Shown here one piece after another: positions 58,020 to 64,000 of a DNA stretch of 64,000 nt. The notes under the pieces are model-generated. The model made no database searches. It saw nothing but the letters and a program-made list of their open reading frames with translations, and was not told the DNA's origin. The stretch is taken from positions 5,181,493 through 5,245,492 of the forward strand of contig NC_052517.1 of assembly GCF_014356525.2 (NCBI RefSeq), written 5' to 3'. Positions within the stretch are counted from its first letter, which is position 1. Each line of letters starts with the position of its first letter. The DNA comes from Nilaparvata lugens. Lineage: Eukaryota > Arthropoda > Insecta > Hemiptera > Delphacidae. Both the position numbers and the translations under genes were made by a program.

Positions 58020-59149
58020 CGATCTCAGCCATACCGAAGATAGTCTGCGAGACAATCCATGCTCTAGAACTGCAGGATGAAACACCATCCTGGAAGATCA
58101 TGGACAACAAGGGAAGGGTCACAGTGGTACTGCACTGGGACCAGCGTCAGGCGGGAAAGTCAACCGGTGGAAGCGAAGCAGGGACAGCAGCCAGTAGTGG
58201 AACAGCAACACCCAAGAAACAATCATCCCTGGTGATACAGACTAGTGTGGACAGTTTGGGTCGCAAAGAAACACTCATCAATGATGTGTACCCAGCCAGG
58301 TACACAGCATCACCACAGATCACTGTCATCAACCATGATGATCCGGACCGGGGAGGACCAATATGGACAGCAAGTGGTCATCCCCGACTCACCAAACAGG
58401 GGTCTTCCTTTGAAAGTGCTACAGCAATTCATGTACATACCCCTGAGTGCATCGATCACTCCCACAGGCCGGCGGGGACATCCTCACGTGCGGGGTCCCC
58501 TTCCAACAATGCGTCAGAGTGTGACTTCCACTGTTGTGCGTTGCATGAGGAAGGGAGGAAGATCGCGGTGCACAAATCGGTTGCGACGTCACCGATCCAG
58601 GATTCACTGTCGACATCCCCTCAACAACACCCGTCTTCGATTTCGGACGGATCGCGGCGTGCCGCAGCCAAGGGACATGTGCGTTTTTTAGATGTGGAGG
58701 GGTGCACCAATGCGGCGCGGGCAGGACCGCACCCCGGAACGTCCCGTGCGGCGACATCGCAGCACCAGCACCAACACGACTCGTCGGAGTCAGAAACCGA
58801 GAACACAGTGATCGAGGAGGAAGCTGTCACCACAGAGAAGTTTCTCCTGCTAATCGACCAGCTGTCAGTCGACCAGAAGCGGCATCTCACCATCAAGGAT
58901 ATCGGCATCATTCTAGAGAGACTGAGCTCTAAGATTCTGGATGTGGAGCGGCTGGACAGGGAGAGCGAGGGTGAGGACTGCTATAACTGGACTATCAAGG
59001 CGACCATCCGTGGTGATGTCCTGAGGGAGCTGGGTGTCATCTACAATGGCAACTACTATGCCATCTCGGAACACCCTGGATATAAGGAGGAGAGTGAGGA
59101 GGCTCACGATGATGAGGAGGAGGTCGAAGAGGAGGATGATAGACTCTAG
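58020..59149 (+). CDS. Drep2: Drep2-like protein, large terminal exon with DFF-C-like region
   Basis: Terminal exon after TTCTGTTTGTTGCAG; with the carried base it encodes 376 residues and TAG. The first part, AISAIPKIVCETIHALELQD then ETPSWKIMDNKGRVTVVLHW, is the conserved extension that follows CIDE-N in Drep2/DFF45-type proteins. The middle, about residues 60-260 of the exon, is Ser/Pro/His-rich and probably disordered. The C-terminal part, TTEKFLLLIDQLSVDQKRHL to YNGNYYAISEHPGYK, resembles the helical DFF-C region, followed by a very acidic tail ending EEEDDRL. The three exons join to 465 codons without a frame error. Drosophila Drep2 has been linked to synaptic function rather than apoptosis; that is family knowledge, not visible here. 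ICAD/Drep1 is the main alternative. Confidence 0.9.
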
Positions 59150-59325
59150 TGGCGGGAGGACAGACGGTGCACAAACATTCGCTGTGACCAGTCGGCCGAG
59201 TGGTTCTCTATGATAGATGGCTTGCTTGTTCAACCAGCACAAGATGCATACCTTGTTTTTGCTTTTGGTCAAGATTTAGAAAAATTATTTCCCAATGATG
59301 ATAAAACGTGATAATTTATTGAAAG

Positions 59326-59331
59326 AATAAA
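59326..59331 (+). terminator. Polyadenylation signal AATAAA of the Drep2-like gene
   Basis: Canonical AATAAA 177 bp after the stop codon, with no earlier match in the 3' flank. The final bases run straight into the left end of a foldback MITE of family J (AAGCTGTGTTTACATCAAAG), so the cleavage site probably lies in or beside the element. Confidence 0.6.
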
Positions 59332-60187
59332 GCTGTGTTTACATCAAAGTTATTAACAAAGATTCAAGATTCAAGATTCAAGATTTCTTTATTGCGGAAA
59401 ACATTTGTACAAAATGCATAGCATCGTCATAAAATAAACATGATAAATACAAAGTATTTACATCCAAAGAAATAAAAATTCAAAAACACAAGCATACAAA
59501 CAGCACAAAATACCCTCTAATTAGAATAGAAACTCCTCTTCCCTATATGGACATATTTGAATTAAAATAGTTTTTATGCTCTCTTAAAATTATTCACATC
59601 TAGCTCTTTTAAATGTTCAGGAAGCTTATTATAAGCTCTTATACCAAACTCCTTGAAGCAGTTTAATAAATTTCAATAACTCAATCCTTTTAGATTCTTT
59701 TAGATTGAACTGAACTTGACAAACACATATGCTCATCATGTGTATGATAAGTTATGTTCAATCTAATAGAGTCTATAAGCATCAAGCTATTAACATTTTG
59801 TAAAAACTTGATCCTTATAGATTCTATTAAGGTGCGTACAGATTTACACGCCGCGAACATGAGCAATTCACTTTTAATCAGCTGACTATATCTGTATTTT
59901 TACAGAAACGGTAAGATACAGATATAAAAAGCTTGGCATCAGCTGATTAAAAGTGAACTACTCATGTTCGCGGCGTGTAAATCTGTACGCACCTTAATAG
60001 AATCTATAAGGATCAAGTTTTTAACAAAATGTTTATTTTTCTGTCCATATAGATTCTATTAGATTGAACATAACTTATCATACACATGATGAACATATGT
60101 GTTTGTCAAGTTCCGTTCAATCTAATAGAATCTATAAGGACGGAAAAATAAACATGTTGTTAATAACTTTGGTGTAAACATAGCTTA
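59329..60187. mobile_element. Composite family J foldback with two nested inserts
   Basis: Outer arms AAAGCTGTGTTTACATCAAA and TTTGGTGTAAACATAGCTTA. A 3' retroelement fragment (59361-59670, starting GATTCAAGATTCAAGATTTC) sits in the left arm and the 170-bp palindromic MITE (59828-59997) at an internal symmetry axis. Confidence 0.75.
59828..59997. mobile_element. Palindromic MITE at the centre of a family J foldback
   Basis: 170-bp near-perfect palindrome with ends TTAAGGTGCGTACAGATTTA and TAAATCTGTACGCACCTTAA and TTAA at both edges. Same family as 31971-32141. Confidence 0.85.
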
Positions 60188-61097
60188 AGACGTCTTAGGC
60201 TAGGCACACACCAGTTAGTCAAGACAAGACAAGACATGATCAGACACTTTCAGTCACAATACTTCACATAGTTGCTTATGAAGACTCATGTCTAATTGCA
60301 ATGACTAATCAGTGTGTGTTGCGTCATAAGCAACTATGTGAAGTATTGTGTCTGATCTTGTCTTGACTAACCAGTGTGTGCTTGGCCGTATTCTTTCAAT
60401 AGTGTATAAATACCACAAAATCTCTTACCTTACAATCAAATTATATAGTGTTGTCGGTGAGATAATGTGATATATATCCATAATTGAAAACACTATAGTG
60501 AGGTTCACGTTATAATGGCAGTGTTTGATTGGCAACGGTATTGCTATCCTTGTCTATCATTCAACAAAGCGGATAGCGCTATCTCCTTCTCGTTTCGCTA
60601 TGTTGCCAGATCATCTTTTAACAATATAGAATATGATTTTGTCATAAATGTCAGCTGAGCTTTAGTGTTTACAAGTTTGTGTTTCTTGAATGGTTCCAAA
60701 TTTTATTTATTTATTTATTCGTGGCTACAATATTACAAAGCATATAAAATAATATGATTGGGTAGGAACAACAGGCTTGGCCCAAAACTATTCCATTCCC
60801 AAATTTTCTTAAATAACTCAATATTATTTGTTTCAAGTGGCAATTGAGTGGAATATTTCTAATTAATTTATTAATTCAAGCCATATAAATTCAAAATTTA
60901 TAGTTTAAATGTTTATTTTGGACTAAATTTTTATAAAAATTGTACACGTGAAATTCTAACCTTATCTTGGACTTTGTCACCTATAAATTTGGAAGAAAAA
61001 TAGCACAAGGACTACATTATTATTTCATCTTTCAATGTTATTACATTAGTGTCATTTGCATTGTAAATAAATAAAATAAATAAAAATTAATAATTAA
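60021..61097. repeat. Tandem duplication, unit 1 (1077 bp)
   Basis: Begins TTAACAAAATGTTTATTTTT. It includes the right part of the family J foldback, a 190-bp foldback (60198-60387), the left half of a family A MITE (60494-60635) and a family K fragment. Confidence 0.9.
60198..60387. mobile_element. Foldback MITE (second copy at 61275-61464 through duplication)
   Basis: Arms GGCTAGGCACACACCAGTTA and TAACCAGTGTGTGCTTGGCC, inner arms ACTTCACATAGTTGCTTATG and its complement. Confidence 0.85.
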
Positions 61098-62173
61098 TTA
61101 ACAAAATGTTTATTTTTCTGTCCATATAGATTCTATTAGATTGAACATAACTTATCATACACATGATGAACATATGTGTTTGTCAAGTTCCGTTCAATCT
61201 AATAGAATCTATAAGGACGGAAAAATAAACATGTTGTTAATAACTTTGGTGTAAACATAGCTTAAGACGTCTTAGGCTAGGCACACACCAGTTAGTCAAG
61301 ACAAGACAAGACATGATCAGACACTTTCAGTCACAATACTTCACATAGTTGCTTATGAAGACTCATGTCTAATTGCAATGACTAATCAGTGTGTGTTGCG
61401 TCATAAGCAACTATGTGAAGTATTGTGTCTGATCTTGTCTTGACTAACCAGTGTGTGCTTGGCCGTATTCTTTCAATAGTGTATAAATACCACAAAATCT
61501 CTTACCTTACAATCAAATTATATAGTGTTGTCGGTGAGATAATGTGATATATATCCATAATTGAAAACACTATAGTGAGGTTCACGTTATAATGGCAGTG
61601 TTTGATTGGCAACGGTATTGCTATCCTTGTCTATCATTCAACAAAGCGGATAGCGCTATCTCCTTCTCGTTTCGCTATGTTGCCAGATCATCTTTTAACA
61701 ATATAGAATATGATTTTGTCATAAATGTCAGCTGAGCTTTAGTGTTTACAAGTTTGTGTTTCTTGAATGGTTCCAAATTTTATTTATTTATTTATTCGTG
61801 GCTACAATATTACAAAGCATATAAAATAATATGATTGGGTAGGAACAACAGGCTTGGCCCAAAACTATTCCATTCCCAAATTTCTTAAATAACTCAATAT
61901 TATTTGTTTCAAGTGGCAATTGAGTGGAATATTTCTAATTAATTTATTAATTCAAGCCATATAAATTCAAAATTTACAGTTTTAATGTTTATTTTGGACT
62001 AAATTTTTATAAAAATTGTACACGTGAAATTCTAACCTTATCTTGGACTTTGTCACCTATAAATTTGGAAGAAAAATAGCACAAGGACTACATTATTATT
62101 TCATCTTTCAATGTTATTACATTAGTGTCATTTGCATTGTAAATAAATAAAATAAATAAAAATTAATAATTAA
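61098..62173. repeat. Tandem duplication, unit 2 (1076 bp)
   Basis: Nearly identical to unit 1; I noticed only a one-base indel (CAAATTTTCTT / CAAATTTCTT) and a few substitutions near 61977. The 10-mer TTAACAAAAT stands at the start of each unit and again at 62174. Confidence 0.9.
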
Positions 62174-62395
62174 TTAACAAAATCTTTTATCTTAATTATG
62201 AAAATTCATTATGAAATTATTGAGAAATATAATTTCTTGCTTAATAAAATGAAATTGATTATTTTAAATGAAAATGAACAGTTAATATATTACATCAATA
62301 AACCTGTATCAGCTACCGTCTATAGAAGGCCTTGACAAGACTAAGGATCCGCAACGTTGTTCTGCTATCTTTTTCCACTGCCATTATCCTTAGTT
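62174..62395. mobile_element. Right half of a family A MITE
   Basis: Continues the MITE whose left half lies in the duplication unit, ending CCACTGCCATTATCC without the last TIR bases. This shows that the family K sequence was inserted into this MITE before the duplication. Confidence 0.7.
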
Positions 62396-63299
62396 TTTCT
62401 CTCCCAATCAGTGCTACTTTGTAAAAATTATAAATAAAAAATAATAAATAAATTATTTGCTGATTTGAGGAAATGTGTCCCCAATATTTTATTCTCATTT
62501 TATTGAAAAAGAAAAAATGTTAGATGTGTGCGAAAGGTTGAACAAGCTAAGCTGTATCTATGAGAGGACTCTTGGCTCTTATGTTATCTCGTGTTTTTCA
62601 ATAAATAAAATTGAAATCGAAATAGAACTTTATTAATAAATTATTTATTACATGTATAAATTACTGATATCGGTCACAAAGGCCTGTTGTAGGCTTGCAT
62701 ATAATCTCATTATATTCCATGAGTGAATATTTTTTCATGAACAATTATCATGAAATTACTGTATAGATTATTAATTTTATCAATTTCCATAAATCATTTT
62801 CTAGTGAATATTATTTTGTCAAGTGAATATTATTAGCTCCATATGAATATTATTTGTCAAGTGAATATTATTAGCTCCATATGAATGAATATTGTCAAGT
62901 GAATATTATTAGCTCCATATAATATTTTACAATATTATTCTTATCAACTTCCATTCATTATTTTCCGACTTCATTCACAGTGGTCGGAGTTTATGATGAA
63001 TATTTGGATCTTTGTCAATATTGAATTTCCAAATTAAATTGAGAATTTTTCAGCACAACACCAATTTATGGTAGTTCAAATGTTCTATACATCATTCGAA
63101 TTTGTAAACATCACAGTTTGTGACAAATTATAGTGATGTACTTTCTATAAACTCCGCTGATATCTTGAATTCCTTTCTTAGACGATTGAAAAGCATTCAT
63201 GATAATTGGAGTAATACCTCAATTATAGAAAAAATATCACAAAATCTTGTCATTTATCACTCTCTTAAAATAATTATTGATAAATCTCTGTCACCCTTT
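62396..63299. other. AT-rich stretch with short direct repeats
   Basis: GTGAATATTATTAGCTCCAT recurs three times at 62822-62920 in units of about 40 bp. No gene seen. Confidence 0.5.
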
Positions 63300-64000
63300 T
63301 ATCCATCCCTTTTCTTCTTCTTCTTTTCTCCTTCTTCTCCTTCTTCTCTTTCTTCTCCTTCTCATCCTCCTCCTATTTCTCATCTTCTCATCCTCCTACC
63401 ACCTCCACCTCCTTCCCATCCAACCCCACCACTTATTTCTTCTCCTACTTCTCCTCCTCCTTCTTCTCTTCCATCTTTTGTACCATATCCTCTTCCTCCT
63501 CCTCTTCCACCTCTTCCATCATCTCCTCTTACTCCTTCTCTTTCATCTCATCTTCCATCTTCTCTTTCTCCTCCATCTCCTCTCTCTTCAACCTCTTCAG
63601 TCATCTCCTCTTCCTTCTCTCCTACCACCTCCTCAACTATTTTCTTCTTATTATTATTCTCATCTCTTTTTCCATATTCTCTTCCTCCTTCTTCTCTTCC
63701 ATCTCCTCTTCCTCCTTCTTCTCTTCCACCTCTTCTGTCATCTCCTCTTCCTCCTTCTCCTCTCCCTTCTCTTCTACCACCTACTCAACTTCCTTCTTCT
63801 TCTTCTTCTTCTTCTCCCTCTTCTTCTCCCACTCCTGCTCCTACTCCTTATTCTCTTTCTCCTTCTTCTCTTCTATCTTTTCTTCCATCTCCTCTTCCTC
63901 CTTCTTCTCTTCCACCTCTTCTGTCATCTCCTCTTCCTCCTTCTCCTCTCCCTTCTCTCCTACCACCTCCTCAACTATTTTCTTCTTATTATTATTCTCA
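63300..64000. repeat. CT-rich tract running to the window end
   Basis: At least 700 bp of pyrimidine on the plus strand with internal repeats of about 120-250 bp: CTACCACCTCCTCAACTATT followed by TTCTTCTTATTATTATTCTC occurs at about 63624 and again at the window end. Confidence 0.9.

Noticed and set aside
58245..58911. Overlapping frames of 96-148 codons inside the large Drep2 exon
   Set aside because: Shadow frames of a GC-rich coding exon; the Drep2 frame has clear homology and correct splice phases.

Overview
The window is AT-rich eukaryotic DNA from an insect: two spliced genes lie in dense transposon-derived sequence. I infer a hemipteran, possibly a planthopper. The grounds are the insect-type NAC-alpha protein, an insect-type Drep2-like CIDE-N/DFF-C protein, and repeat families that resemble ones I associate with delphacid genomes; the repeat resemblance is from memory and unverified. 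Nothing bacterial, plasmid-like or CRISPR-like is present.

Layout. 1-9.1 kb: interspersed repeats, a roughly 190-bp satellite (2.3-3.2 kb) and an element flanked by 160-bp direct repeats (5.1-6.0 kb). 9.1-17.1 kb: the last three coding exons of NAC-alpha on the plus strand (9139-9365, 12223-12362, 16816-17067), with introns full of MITEs, a Helitron-like element, a tRNA-derived SINE and a 43-bp array rich in TATCGATA. 17.1-49 kb: a transposon graveyard with MITE clusters, pyrimidine tracts and a 60-bp array. It contains one island of mostly unique sequence (26.25-29.1 kb) with a 330-codon ATG-initiated ORF that I cannot identify. 49.1-59.15 kb: three coding exons of a Drep2-like gene on the plus strand (49097-49190, 53745-53918, 58020-59149), which join in frame into 465 codons carrying an N-terminal CIDE-N domain and a C-terminal DFF-C-like region. 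59.3-64 kb: nested palindromic MITEs, a near-identical tandem duplication of about 1.08 kb, then a long CT-rich tract.

The two genes are independent. NAC-alpha is a ribosome-associated chaperone subunit; Drep2 belongs to the CIDE/DFF45 family of domain-assembling proteins. Both lack their first coding exon: NAC-alpha probably lacks only some 10 residues, while the start of the Drep2-like gene was not found.

For the hunt, the most unusual structures are these: (i) a 130-bp minisatellite in Drep2 intron 2 that grew out of the exon end and splice donor, whose first and last units keep the donor GT while the inner units have lost it; (ii) the TATCGATA array in a NAC-alpha intron; (iii) the 160-bp direct repeats around one repeat element; (iv) palindromes nested in palindromes near 59.3-60.2 kb. 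I saw no convincing new multi-gene system. Repeat family letters (A-M) are mine and used only here. Repeat boundaries were read by eye and may be off by several bases.
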